Shown here: in pieces, positions 33,860-43,196 of the stretch
Layout: the number at the start of each line of letters is the position of its first letter
Numbering within the stretch: position 1 is the stretch's first letter
DNA from: an uncultured Selenomonas sp.
Lineage (GTDB): Bacteria > Bacillota > Negativicutes > Selenomonadales > Selenomonadaceae
DNA: 64,000 nucleotides
Direction: 5' to 3'
Assembly (NCBI GenBank): GCA_902766095.1
Contig: CACXCN010000085.1
Location: forward strand, 1 to 64,000
Program-made: the position numbers and the translations under genes
Notes under the pieces: generated by a model
What the model saw: the letters and a program-made list of their open reading frames with translations, nothing else
Database searches by the model: none
Told to the model about the DNA's origin: nothing

Positions 33860-35215
33860 TTATTGCTTTGTATCACTTTTTTTGCTTACGAAACGATGGC
33901 TTTTTTCTCCCCGCGCCTTCAGCGTGACGATGAACGTCGTTCCCTGGCCGAGCTCGCTCTCGATATCGATCTTGCCATGATGGAGCTCCACGATCTCCTG
34001 CGCGATGGCCAGCCCCAGGCCATTACCGCCCATTTCGCGCGAGCGCGCTTTATCGACGCGGTAAAAACGATCGAATATTTTGTCCTGATCCTCTTTGGCG
34101 ATGCCGATACCGGTATCCTGTACGGCGAACCGCACATAGCCGCTATCGCATGGACGGTAGCCTACGCTCACCTTGCCGCCCTCCTGCGTGTACTTCACGG
34201 CATTATCGACCAGTATCAGCACGAGCTGCCGTATCTTTTGCTCATCGCCCTGCATATAGAGCTTCGGCAGATTGCTGATGGCGATATCGATGGATTTTTT
34301 CTCCGCCAGCGGTTGCATGATCCGCGCCGTCTGCTCGATGACCTCGGTCATATCGAACCGCGTCATTTTCAATTTCAACGCCTTATTGTCGCTGCGGGCC
34401 ACGACGAGCAGATCGCTGACGAGCTTCGTCATCTTCTTGACCTCGTCGCGCAGATCAGCGATGACCTGTTTCAGGAACGGCGACTGGATGGACGGATCGT
34501 TATCGAGCAGATCCACGCTGGCCATGACGACCGCCAGCGGTGTCCGCAGCTCATGAGAGGCATCGGCCGCGAACTGGCGCTGTTTCTCATACGCCTCGCG
34601 CAACGGTATCATCGCGCGCCTCGAGAGCAGATGTCCCACGAAAGCCGCTATCATAAGTGCCAGAAGACCGACGAACGCCAGGGCATACGTAGCCTTTTCC
34701 ATACCGTTGTACATGGCGGTAACATCTTTACCGACATAGACCGTCTGCAGCGGACTGGACCCGACGACCGTTTTCGAGGTCATCATGATTTCCGTCTTAT
34801 GTCCCTTTTCATCGAGCTTCGTAAATACGGTGACATCACCCTCCGTCGTACTCCACGAGTCAATGACATCGAGGATGAACGGCTCGATGCGGAACGAGGC
34901 CCGGGCGAAGTTCAGCAACCGGCCATCACTGTCGAACACATAGAAAAAAAGTCGGTCGCTCGTCCCTTTATAGGCCATGCTGTCATCGATGGTCAGCTCT
35001 GGATGCTGATAATAATAGCTCTCCGCATCAGCGACATTGCGCGCGGTATCGACGAGCTCCCGAGCCTGCTCCGAGGTCAGCGCCCACGCCATCGTCTGAT
35101 GCACGAGGAATATGAGCACTCCGAGGAAGGCCATCATGACTATTGAATACAGCAGCGTCAGCCTTCTGCGGCTGCGCATGAATATACTGTTGTTCCCCGC
35201 CATCTTCATTCCCAA
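33860..35215 (-). CDS. sensor histidine kinase (HisKA/HATPase)
   Basis: A 451-residue membrane kinase. Two membrane segments (about 22-44 and 177-198) flank an extracytoplasmic sensor region of about 130 residues. The dimerisation/phosphoacceptor box is ASHELRTPLAVV (H about 223), followed by the N box (LVLILVDNAVKYT), G1 (DTGIGI), F (DRFYRVD) and G2 (GGNGLGLAIA). The response regulator gene lies 42 bp upstream on the same strand, so the pair is an operon. The signal is unknown. The divergent neighbour is a VanW-domain envelope protein, so a cell-surface signal is plausible. Confidence 0.94.
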   Translation of the reverse strand: MGMKMAGNNSIFMRSRRRLTLLYSIVMMAFLGVLIFLVHQTMAWALTSEQARELVDTARNVADAESYYYQHPELTIDDSMAYKGTSDRLFFYVFDSDGRLLNFARASFRIEPFILDVIDSWSTTEGDVTVFTKLDEKGHKTEIMMTSKTVVGSSPLQTVYVGKDVTAMYNGMEKATYALAFVGLLALMIAAFVGHLLSRRAMIPLREAYEKQRQFAADASHELRTPLAVVMASVDLLDNDPSIQSPFLKQVIADLRDEVKKMTKLVSDLLVVARSDNKALKLKMTRFDMTEVIEQTARIMQPLAEKKSIDIAISNLPKLYMQGDEQKIRQLVLILVDNAVKYTQEGGKVSVGYRPCDSGYVRFAVQDTGIGIAKEDQDKIFDRFYRVDKARSREMGGNGLGLAIAQEIVELHHGKIDIESELGQGTTFIVTLKARGEKSHRFVSKKSDTKQ

Positions 35216-35257
35216 CTTCCATAATCCGGCTGCAGACGCATCGTCCCGCCGCTTTAC

Positions 35258-35944
35258 TTATTTCTCCTGATTATCGGCCACGAGCTTGTAGCCGACACCA
35301 CGCACCGTCTTTATGATCGTATGGCCTTTGCCCAGATCAAGCTTTTTGCGCAGCAGCTTCATATACGAATCGATATTGTTCGAGCTGACATCCGCCTCGA
35401 GACCCCAGATGCGGTCGAGTATGATCTCGCGCGGCACGACGATGCCGATATTCTGTGCCAGCAGATCGAAAAGCTGGAACTCGCGCGGCGACAACTGGAT
35501 GACCTCCGAGCCCTTCTTCAGTACCTTCGCTGTGCGGTTCAACGTGAACTCGCCGACCTCGACGATGTCCTGCTGGATCTTCTGCGTCGTGCGGCGTCCC
35601 AGCGCCCGCAGCCGCGCCAGCAGCTCGGCGAACTCGAACGGTTTCACGAGATAGTCATCCGCTCCGGCATCAAGTCCGGTAACGCGATCCTCGATCGAGT
35701 CGCGGGCTGTCAGCATGAGTATGGCCCGCTCATAGCCATCCTGGCGCAGACGCTGACAAGCACTGATGCCTGTCTCTCCGGGCATCATCCAATCGAGTAC
35801 CAGTATGTCGTACTCGGTGTACGTCGCATATTCATAGATATCACTGCCGTTCGTCACCCACTCGACCTGTATCTGATTCTGTTCCAGCATGTACTTGATA
35901 AGCTTGCCGAGCCTTTTATCATCCTCTGCCAGCAAAACACGCAT
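35258..35944 (-). CDS. OmpR/PhoB-type response regulator
   Basis: A 228-residue regulator. The receiver domain (1-120) has the acidic pocket in LAEDD, the phosphoacceptor aspartate in LVLDWMMPG (D about 51) and the conserved lysine in LVKPFEF. The C-terminal winged helix (about 130-225) ends in the TVRGVGYKL motif. It is the first gene of the two-component operon with the kinase at 33860-35215. A TATAAT hexamer at 36050-36045 on the minus strand may be its -10. Its targets are unknown; the divergent vanW-like gene is one candidate. Confidence 0.95.
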   Translation of the reverse strand: MRVLLAEDDKRLGKLIKYMLEQNQIQVEWVTNGSDIYEYATYTEYDILVLDWMMPGETGISACQRLRQDGYERAILMLTARDSIEDRVTGLDAGADDYLVKPFEFAELLARLRALGRRTTQKIQQDIVEVGEFTLNRTAKVLKKGSEVIQLSPREFQLFDLLAQNIGIVVPREIILDRIWGLEADVSSNNIDSYMKLLRKKLDLGKGHTIIKTVRGVGYKLVADNQEK

Positions 35945-36107
35945 GGTATACCTCCTCTGATTTTGACACGCTCCGCGGCCAGTTCCAGAGTCTTCCCCTC
36001 TGAATTCAGCCCGAGGACGTCGCTTTTCATTTTACCATACTTACATTATACACCCACTCGGCTAGTAAGAAATGTCTCTCGCTATGGAAAAATCTTGCCA
36101 TGAACGC

Positions 36108-36113
36108 TATAAT
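36108..36113 (+). promoter_or_regulatory. -10 element of the vanW-like gene
   Basis: TATAAT with a poor -35. The predicted start near 36120 lies downstream of the first in-frame ATG (36100), which supports use of the later ATG at 36157. Confidence 0.4.
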
Positions 36114-36156
36114 GATAGTATCTCTACTCAAAGAACAGAAAGGAATTTCATCGTTT

Positions 36157-37386
36157 ATGAACGTTTCTTGGTGGAAGATATCTTTGCTTTCTGTAATTAT
36201 CATGGCGGCTGCCGTCGTTGTCGCCGGGCTGACCTCTATAACGACTGCAAACCAAGACCGCGTCATTATGGGCGTACAGTCTGATGGCACTACCATAGCC
36301 GGTATGACGTATGACGAAGTGCGCAGCTACTACGCAAAAACTGCACACGGCAAGCTGTCTCGCCCAGCCGTCGTGGCCAGCTGCGACAATAAGACCTGGA
36401 AAATAAATCCGCAGGATATCAATCTGCAGGCTGATGTAGAACAGGCAGCCCGGGCAGCCTACAGCATCGGCCGCGATGGCAGTCCTATCGCGAATATCAT
36501 CACCCAGCTCCGCATCGCCATCACCGGTACCAACGTCCCTCTGACCGGCACTTACGACGAGGATAAGCTCCAGGTTGCGCTGGCACAGATCAAAGGCCAG
36601 ATTGAGCGTAACCCCGTCAATGCTGCCATCCAGCTGCAGCCAGGCGGTACATTCAAGCGCAGTCCGGCGGTCATCGGCCGGACCATCGATATGCAACCAG
36701 TAGCGGAGTCCCTGGCCCCGAAGCTACAGGCTCTGCAGCTGACCGTACAGGCCGAACTGACCCCGACTGATACCGCGCCTGCTATCGTAGACAGCGACCT
36801 GAGCGCCATCGACACCGTGCTGGGCTCCTACACCACCCAGTATGCTCCCGGCGACCGCGGTGACAACATAACCCTGGCTGCCAATCATCTGCAGGGCGTG
36901 CTCGTCCGCAGCCAGGCTACGTTCTCTTTCAATGACACGGTAGGACCGCGCAGCCGGGCCAACGGCTTCAAGGATGCCGGCGTCATCATCGACGGCAAGC
37001 ATGCCATCGATTCGGGCGGCGGCGTCTGCCAGGTCAGCTCCACGCTTTACAATGCTATCCTGCTGGCGGGGCTCACCTCTGTCGAGCGTCAGGCACATTT
37101 CTTCCCGTCTGCTTATTGCCCGCCCGGCCGCGACGCCACGGTCGCCGACAACCTGATCGATTTCAAATTCCGCAACCAGCTCCCCCATCCGGTCTGCCTG
37201 CAGGTATCAAACACGGGAAGCAGTCTGACGATATACGTGCTGGGTACGAGAGCCGACCTCGGCGGCGACACACTGAGCCTCGAAAACACGGGCAGCCGTC
37301 AGTCCCCCTCCATCTATCGCCTCTGGCTGCAGAACGGCACTGTCATCGAACGCGAGTTCCTGCATACCGACCACTACGAGGCCTGA
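36157..37386 (+). CDS. VanW family protein, envelope-associated
   Basis: A 409-residue protein with an N-terminal membrane anchor (SLLSVIIMAAAVVVAGL, about 8-25), then a peptidoglycan-binding-type region (about 45-230) and the VanW domain (about 260-390) with SFNDTVGPR, DSGGGVCQVSSTLYNA and LPHPVCLQV. VanW proteins are named from vancomycin clusters, but most are chromosomal with no known role in resistance; cell-wall association is the safe statement. The start at 36157 is preferred over 36100 because of the promoter position. It ends 10 bp before tmcAL and may be cotranscribed. Confidence 0.88.
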   Translation: MNVSWWKISLLSVIIMAAAVVVAGLTSITTANQDRVIMGVQSDGTTIAGMTYDEVRSYYAKTAHGKLSRPAVVASCDNKTWKINPQDINLQADVEQAARAAYSIGRDGSPIANIITQLRIAITGTNVPLTGTYDEDKLQVALAQIKGQIERNPVNAAIQLQPGGTFKRSPAVIGRTIDMQPVAESLAPKLQALQLTVQAELTPTDTAPAIVDSDLSAIDTVLGSYTTQYAPGDRGDNITLAANHLQGVLVRSQATFSFNDTVGPRSRANGFKDAGVIIDGKHAIDSGGGVCQVSSTLYNAILLAGLTSVERQAHFFPSAYCPPGRDATVADNLIDFKFRNQLPHPVCLQVSNTGSSLTIYVLGTRADLGGDTLSLENTGSRQSPSIYRLWLQNGTVIEREFLHTDHYEA

Positions 37387-37396
37387 GGAGGTTATC

Positions 37397-38629
37397 ATGC
37401 GTCTGATCGGCATAATAGCTGAATACAATCCCTTCCACAACGGCCATGCCTATCAAATCCGCCAGTTGCGCGAGGCCTGTCCCGATGCCGGGATCATCGT
37501 CGTCATGAGCGGCGCCATTACTCAGCGCGGTACCATAGCCATCATGGATCAATGGCAGCGGGCCCGACTCGCTGTCACTCCGCCTGCCGGCTGCGACCTT
37601 GTCTTCGAGCTGCCGCTGCTGTTCGCCTGCCGCAGTGCCCAGTACTTTGCCGATGGCGGCGTGGCGCTGCTGACGCGGCTCGGCTGCACCGACATTGCCT
37701 TCGGTGCCGAATGCGGCGACTTGGAGCAGCTGCAGCGGGCAGCGACAACCGCTGACACGGCAGCTGTTCAGACGATCCTGCACGATTACCTGCAAGCCGG
37801 TGCCAGCTACGCCTCCGCTCTCACCGCCGCAACCGCCCGTCAGGCTGGCCTGCCGTCGGAGCTGCTGCAAGAGCCGAACAACATCCTTGCCATCGAATAC
37901 CTGCGGGCCATCAGGCGCCAAGGCTCCTCGCTGAAGCCCCACCTCATCCAGCGCCAAGGCCGTGCCTATCACGATTTAGAGCTGACACCCTTGGCCAGCG
38001 CCGCAGCCATACGTTCCGAGCTAATGACCGGTACTTCGGATTGGAATCAGCTGGCGTCTGCGGTCCCGCCGCACGTCCTGAACGCCCTGCAGCAGGCGCA
38101 GGCTTCTCTGCCTGATATGACGCAGCTGCTGCCAGCCATAAAGCTGCTGCTCGCGCGCACCGATTCCGCCGCACTGCAAGCCATATACGGCCTGCACACC
38201 CGTGAAGGCCTCGAGAACCGCCTGCGCACCGCAGCCAGGACGGCTGCTACCTTCGAAGGACTGGTACATGCCGCCTGCAGCCCCCGCCATACCGCCAGCC
38301 ACATCCGCCGCCTGCTCATCTACCTGCTGCTCGATTTGACCGCTGAAACCGTCGCTGAGCTGACGGCCCATGGACCGCAATACGCCCGCCTGCTGGCCGC
38401 CAGCTCCCATGGGAAACAGCTGCTGCACGAGCTGAAGCGCGTCTCATCCATCCCGCTCATCACCAAGCTCACGCACTATCTGCAACAGCCCCTTTTCTAC
38501 GCTCCGGCTGCCCGGCGCACGCCCCTGCAGGAAAGCCTGCGCTACGACGTCCTGGCCGCCGAACTGGCCGCCCTGACCAGTACCACGCCCCCCGTCTCCG
38601 AATTCCAACGAAGTCCGATTTTCCTATGA
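37397..38629 (+). CDS. tmcAL: tRNA(Met) cytidine acetate ligase TmcAL
   Basis: A 410-residue enzyme that activates acetate with ATP and acetylates the wobble cytidine (ac4C34) of elongator tRNA(Met), formerly YlbM/DUF795. The nucleotidyltransferase motif GIIAEYNPFHNGH (4-16) is perfect, and FADGGVALLTRLGC and EPNNILAIEYL are also family blocks. The length fits. A GAGGAGG site precedes the ATG. The terminator 20 bp after the stop ends the vanW-tmcAL unit. Confidence 0.94.
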   Translation: MRLIGIIAEYNPFHNGHAYQIRQLREACPDAGIIVVMSGAITQRGTIAIMDQWQRARLAVTPPAGCDLVFELPLLFACRSAQYFADGGVALLTRLGCTDIAFGAECGDLEQLQRAATTADTAAVQTILHDYLQAGASYASALTAATARQAGLPSELLQEPNNILAIEYLRAIRRQGSSLKPHLIQRQGRAYHDLELTPLASAAAIRSELMTGTSDWNQLASAVPPHVLNALQQAQASLPDMTQLLPAIKLLLARTDSAALQAIYGLHTREGLENRLRTAARTAATFEGLVHAACSPRHTASHIRRLLIYLLLDLTAETVAELTAHGPQYARLLAASSHGKQLLHELKRVSSIPLITKLTHYLQQPLFYAPAARRTPLQESLRYDVLAAELAALTSTTPPVSEFQRSPIFL

Positions 38630-38649
38630 TACCGGTAACAGACTACAAT

Positions 38650-38691
38650 AATCCCCTTGGCCCAGACATCAGCTGTCCAGCCAAGGGGATT
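38650..38691 (+). terminator. terminator after tmcAL
   Basis: AATCCCCTTGGC pairs perfectly with GCCAAGGGGATT around an 18-nt loop. The tail is T-rich (ATCATTTC) but not a pure T-run. Confidence 0.75.
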
Positions 38692-38821
38692 ATCATTTCA
38701 CCTAATGTCTATCAGTCAGGATAAAGCAGCGCCAGGCATGGTTCCGGAATGGAGAATAGCGGAATGGAGGAACCATGTCTGGCGCGGTACTGCATGCTCA
38801 GCACATTTCGTTACAGCCCCA

Positions 38822-38983
38822 TCACGACTGCTCTTCGAACTGATCCTTGCCTACGCCGCACAGCGGGCAGACGAAATCATCCGGCAGATCCTCGAACGGA
38901 ACGCCTGGTTCCAGCCCGTAATCCGGATCACCTTTCGCCTCGTCATATACCCAACCGCATACAGAGCAAACCCATACCTTCAT
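38822..38983 (-). CDS. rubredoxin
   Basis: A 53-residue electron carrier with one iron bound by four cysteines. The two CxxCG knuckles are CSVCGW (C6, C9) and CPLCGV (C39, C42), with the aromatic YDEAKGDP region between. The length is exactly that of a classical anaerobe rubredoxin. The start is beyond doubt: AGGAGG lies 8 nt upstream of the ATG. It is a single gene. Rubredoxin works with oxygen and peroxide reductases in strict anaerobes, which fits the presence of ric in this window. Confidence 0.97.
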   Translation of the reverse strand: MKVWVCSVCGWVYDEAKGDPDYGLEPGVPFEDLPDDFVCPLCGVGKDQFEEQS

Positions 38984-39145
38984 GTGTCTTACCTCCTAAA
39001 ATTCATATTCGCACCAGCCTGTTGCTGACACAATCGATTGCTGAAAAGCAGCAATCCTACACTATGATTTCTATATTCTCGCTCGGACCGCATATTCCTG
39101 CCGACCGAAGTCCGGCAGAAATAATTTTTTTTGTTGGTTTCAGCC

Positions 39146-40018
39146 TTAGTGGCTGCGTCTGGTCGCGAGTACCTTCTTGATATCACTGACTACCTCATAG
39201 GGGATGCTCAGATTGCCGGCGCCGCAGCCCAGCTCGACGCCCCGCCGGTTCAGTCCGTGATAATCAGTGCCGCCCGTAGCCAGCAGCTTATACTTATCTA
39301 TCATGTAGCTCGCAAAGGCCGCATCATCCGCTGTATAGTTCGTATAGTATCGTTCCATGCCATCGAGGCCCAGGGCATGCAGGCGCAATATAGCCTGCTC
39401 CTGCTCTTTTCTCGTATCGAGCCATTTCAGTCCGATTTCTTTGTGGAAGTGCGCCAGCGAAGTGACGCCGCCTGCCTCATTGATCAGCGGCAGCGCTTCC
39501 TCTGCCGTTATGCTGTAGTTCAATCCCAGCTCTACGGCCGCCGGATCGAGGTACTCATCCCAGAGGGCCTGTACCCGGTCGCGGATGTGCAGCGATACGA
39601 GATAGCGCATGATCGCATAGCGGTCCAAAATGCCGTTATGAGCATACGGCAGGACTTTCTCCACTGATATGTCGACGCCCTTGTCCTTTATGAAATCGAT
39701 GAGCTCAGGTATAGAGCCTTCCTTTATCGCCCTGACCTTGCGATAGATGGCTTTGAACGACGGATGCTCGGGATCGAAGCCCAGACATATGATATGCAGT
39801 TTGTGTCCCTGATACTCGACGGTCAGCTCGATGCCATTCAGAAATTCGATGCCGACTTTAGCCGCTGCCTTCCGTGCTTCCTCGATGCCGGATATGGAGT
39901 CATGGTCGGTCAGCGCGAACGCCTTGAGTCCGAGGCTTTTGGCTTTCACAGCCAGCTCGGCTGGCGTGTCGCTCCCATCCGATACGATAGAATGTGTATG
40001 CAGATCTACTTCTCCCAT
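39146..40018 (-). CDS. PHP domain metal-dependent phosphoesterase
   Basis: A 290-residue PHP domain protein of the YciV/RNase AM type. The metal ligands occur in order: DLHTHSIVSDG (about 4-14), ALTDHDSISG, NGIELTVEY, the central histidines (AHNG) and the terminal GGTDYHG. Relatives hydrolyse 3',5'-bisnucleotides or trim RNA 5' ends; which of these applies is unknown. The start at 40018 is set by the conserved MGEVDLHTH beginning and an AGAGGA site; upstream codons would overlap uvrC. It follows uvrC on the same strand. Confidence 0.9.
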   Translation of the reverse strand: MGEVDLHTHSIVSDGSDTPAELAVKAKSLGLKAFALTDHDSISGIEEARKAAAKVGIEFLNGIELTVEYQGHKLHIICLGFDPEHPSFKAIYRKVRAIKEGSIPELIDFIKDKGVDISVEKVLPYAHNGILDRYAIMRYLVSLHIRDRVQALWDEYLDPAAVELGLNYSITAEEALPLINEAGGVTSLAHFHKEIGLKWLDTRKEQEQAILRLHALGLDGMERYYTNYTADDAAFASYMIDKYKLLATGGTDYHGLNRRGVELGCGAGNLSIPYEVVSDIKKVLATRRSH

Positions 40019-40068
40019 TTGATGATCCTCTTTCCTAATACCCTGTATCGCAGTTGCCTGATCAGCGC

Positions 40069-41904
40069 TCATGCGCCGCCACCATTTTTCAGGGCCGCCT
40101 CCGTCGCGAAATAATCGTACACGGCCTGCGCGGCCGGTGCCGTCATACCTGGCACCTGGCATAGCTCTTCGAGCGTAGCGGCCTTTATCTTGTTCAGGCT
40201 GCCAAAATGGTTCCAGAGCTTCTGACGCCTTTTCGGCCCGATACCGACGATGTTGTCCAGCACCGAAGTCAGATTGCGCTTGCCACGCAGCTTGCGATGA
40301 TATGTAATCGCGAACCGGTGTGCCTCATCGCGGATGCGCTGTATGAGATAGAGCGCCTGGCTGTGGCGCGGCAGCACGACCGGCTCGGGATTCCCCTCGG
40401 TGAATACGAGCTCGAACTGCTTGGCGAGGCCGACGACCGGTACATCCTTATGTCCGCCCGCATTGCGGATGATATCGAGCGCTGACGAGAGCTGGCCTTT
40501 GCCGCCATCGATGACGATAAGGTCCGGCAGTTCTTCCTCCGGCAGGCCGACATAGCGCCGCGTCGTGACCTCGCGCATCGACAGAAAGTCATCCGGCTTG
40601 CCTTCGGTGCTGTTGATCTTGAACCGGCGATAGTCATCTTTCTTCGGCAGGCCGTCCTCGAATACGACCATCGACGCAACTGTCTCCGCGCCCTGGATAT
40701 GCGATATATCGAAGCATTCCATGCGCCGCGGCGGCTTCGCGAGACCGAGATAGCGCCCAAGCTCGCGGACAGCGCCCAAAGTCTGCTCATCAGCGGCTTT
40801 CAGGCGGGCAGCCTCATCGGACAGATATTTGGCGGCGTTGCCCATCGCCATGACGACGATGTCATGCTTCGTGCCCCGCTGCGGCGTCAGCAGGTGTACC
40901 TTGGCTCCGTTCTTGCGCTCCGTCAGCCAGTTCTCAATGAGCTCCTGCTCGTCGGCAGGCAGCTCGAACGGCAGCAGTACCTCATGCGGTATGAACGTGG
41001 CCCGGTTGTAGTACTGCTGCAGGAAAGCTGCCAGCACTGCGGCATCTGACTCCTCATCGCTGCCACGCAGCATGAAATGCTCGCGCCCTATCATCTTGCC
41101 ATTGCGGATGAAGAAGACCTGCGTGCATACGCCGAGCTCGGACCGGGCGATGCCGATCGCATCCTGGTCGCCCTTCGCCGTGACGATGTTCTGCTTCTCG
41201 GCCACTTTCTGCACAGCCCGCAGCTGATCGCGCAGCCGGGCGGCCAGCTCGAAATGATAGCCGGCCGCCGCAGCCTCCATGCGATAGTTCAGCTCGCGCT
41301 CGACATCATCCGTCCGGCCCTCGAGATAGAGCAGGATGGCCTTTATCATATACGCATATTCGTCCTTATCCACCTTGCCGGCACAGGGCGCGAGACAGCG
41401 CTTGATATGGTACTCGATGCAGGGCCGGTCCTGCAGGCGCTTGCAGGTGCGCACCGGGAACAGCCGATGCAGCAGCTTCAGGCTCTGATGCAGCGCAGTG
41501 ACATCCGTATAGGGTCCGAAATAGCGGGCGCCGTCTTTCAATACGCGGCGCGTGATATAGACACGCGGGTATTCTTCCTGCAGCGTCACTTTGACGTAGG
41601 GATATGTCTTGTCATCCTTGAGGCTTATATTATAGTGCGGACGATGCTTCTTTATGAGATTGCATTCCAGGATCAGGGCCTCGATCTCGGACCCCGTCAT
41701 GATGATCTCGAAGTCCGCCACATGCGATACCATGGCCCTGACCTTCGGCGAATGGTTGCGGTTCGACTGGAAATACTGGCGTACGCGATTCTTCAGCACG
41801 ACGGCCTTGCCCACGTATATGATATTCCCCGCCGCATTCTTCATGATATATACGCCCGGACTATCCGGCAGCAGCTTGAGCTTTTCCTCTACAATCTCAG
41901 TCAT
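40069..41904 (-). CDS. uvrC: excinuclease ABC subunit C
   Basis: A 611-residue nuclease that makes both incisions in nucleotide excision repair. The N-terminal GIY-YIG domain (PDSPGVYIMKN and GKAVVLKNRVRQYF), the UVR motif that meets UvrB (about 200-235), the RNase H-like nuclease domain (ECFDISHIQGAE, VIDGGKGQL) and the C-terminal helix-hairpin-helix pair are all present. The start at 41904 is chosen over 41910, since AAGGG has the better spacing there. It lies between cca and the PHP gene. Confidence 0.97.
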   Translation of the reverse strand: MTEIVEEKLKLLPDSPGVYIMKNAAGNIIYVGKAVVLKNRVRQYFQSNRNHSPKVRAMVSHVADFEIIMTGSEIEALILECNLIKKHRPHYNISLKDDKTYPYVKVTLQEEYPRVYITRRVLKDGARYFGPYTDVTALHQSLKLLHRLFPVRTCKRLQDRPCIEYHIKRCLAPCAGKVDKDEYAYMIKAILLYLEGRTDDVERELNYRMEAAAAGYHFELAARLRDQLRAVQKVAEKQNIVTAKGDQDAIGIARSELGVCTQVFFIRNGKMIGREHFMLRGSDEESDAAVLAAFLQQYYNRATFIPHEVLLPFELPADEQELIENWLTERKNGAKVHLLTPQRGTKHDIVVMAMGNAAKYLSDEAARLKAADEQTLGAVRELGRYLGLAKPPRRMECFDISHIQGAETVASMVVFEDGLPKKDDYRRFKINSTEGKPDDFLSMREVTTRRYVGLPEEELPDLIVIDGGKGQLSSALDIIRNAGGHKDVPVVGLAKQFELVFTEGNPEPVVLPRHSQALYLIQRIRDEAHRFAITYHRKLRGKRNLTSVLDNIVGIGPKRRQKLWNHFGSLNKIKAATLEELCQVPGMTAPAAQAVYDYFATEAALKNGGGA

Positions 41905-41933
41905 AAACATCCCTTATCCCCGGGCCGCACCGG

Positions 41934-43190
41934 CTATTTCGCGGCACGGCACAGTTCTACATACTTTCTTACCTGCTGGTCCCGTATCCATTTGCCGATA
42001 GCGGCTCCTTCTAGGCCGGCCGGAGCATCCTTGCCGCTGACACTCTTCAGCACCGGCAGTATCTCCGCTGCCTGCGCCAGATAAGACGGCAGTCCATGGC
42101 TGTCCGCCCGGATAACGGCCTGATATTCAGCAATCGTCATCACTGACTTATCCAGTGCCAGCAGCAGGTCAACGATTTTCTGCGATTTATGCAATCGCGG
42201 AGTGCGCATGTGCTCACGGATGGTGAAACGTGCGGCTGCCAGCCAGTCATGAGGCAGCGTCATGCGGCGGTTCCAGGCCTCGAGCACGTCGAGCCCCTTC
42301 ACCTCATGACCATAGTGATGCGGCAGCATCTCGGGCGGCGTCACCCCCTTGCCCAGATCATGAGCCAGCCCCGCGAAGCGGGCCCGCAGCGAGTCCGTCT
42401 CGGCCGCTACCTCATCGAGAACGAGCATGGTATGGTTGAACACGTCGCCCTCCGGATGGAAGGCCACCGGCTGCGTCTTGCCGATCAGCGCATAGAGCTC
42501 CGGAAATATCGTCTCGAGCAGCCCCGCCCGCTGCAGGGCCAGGAAGAACAGCGACGGCCGCGGCGAGGCCAGGGCCAGACGCAGCTCGTTCATGATCCGT
42601 TCGGACGGTTCGCCGGCCAGATCAGGTTTCACGGCCCGCATGAGCTTATAGGTACCTTCCTCGATCGTGAATCCGAACTGCGCCGCCTGACGTGCGGCCC
42701 GCAACGCGCGGACCGGGTCATCGAGGAAATGCTGCGATACGGCCCGGATGCGCTGCGCCTTTATATCAGCTACCCCACCATACAAGTCTATTATAGCAGG
42801 CCGGGCAACATCCGCCGGCAACTCTATGGCCAGCGCATTCATCGTTGTATCACGCCGGAACAAATCTTCCTCAAGTGTGACCGAAGGATCGAATTCGACG
42901 GCGAAGCCACGATAGCCGGGGCCGGTCTTGCGCTCGCGGCGGGCGAAAGCGACTTCGCTCGGCTCCCTGTCATAGCCGTTGGCTATGGCCAATCGAAAGA
43001 CAGGGAAACTGCCACCCACTTTGAACGCATCGGGAAATAGCGCACGAAACTGTGCCTCGTCGACCCCCGTTATCATGTAGTCCTTATCTTTCGGACGGAC
43101 GCCTCGCACGAGGTCGCGAACCCAGCCGCCCACAACATAAACATGCGCGCCTGCATTACGCAGACGCGCCACAAATACATTTTCTTCCAT
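41934..43190 (-). CDS. cca: CCA-adding tRNA nucleotidyltransferase with HD domain
   Basis: A 418-residue class II nucleotidyltransferase that adds or repairs the 3' CCA of tRNA. The head domain shows VVGGWVRDL (20-28) and KDKDYMITG (the acidic pair), followed by RRDTTMNALAI and the DDPVRALRAARQAAQFGF block. An HD-type motif, AGLAHDLGKG, lies near residue 270, as in the multifunctional bacterial form with phosphohydrolase activity. The length fits. It is 7 bp from thrB. No strong ribosome site is seen. Confidence 0.92.
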   Translation of the reverse strand: MEENVFVARLRNAGAHVYVVGGWVRDLVRGVRPKDKDYMITGVDEAQFRALFPDAFKVGGSFPVFRLAIANGYDREPSEVAFARRERKTGPGYRGFAVEFDPSVTLEEDLFRRDTTMNALAIELPADVARPAIIDLYGGVADIKAQRIRAVSQHFLDDPVRALRAARQAAQFGFTIEEGTYKLMRAVKPDLAGEPSERIMNELRLALASPRPSLFFLALQRAGLLETIFPELYALIGKTQPVAFHPEGDVFNHTMLVLDEVAAETDSLRARFAGLAHDLGKGVTPPEMLPHHYGHEVKGLDVLEAWNRRMTLPHDWLAAARFTIREHMRTPRLHKSQKIVDLLLALDKSVMTIAEYQAVIRADSHGLPSYLAQAAEILPVLKSVSGKDAPAGLEGAAIGKWIRDQQVRKYVELCRAAK

Positions 43191-43196
43191 TCATCG

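Noticed and set aside
40019-40162. Longer N-terminus for the PHP protein
   Set aside because: It overlaps the uvrC end and lacks a ribosome site; the conserved DLHTH beginning is at 40018.
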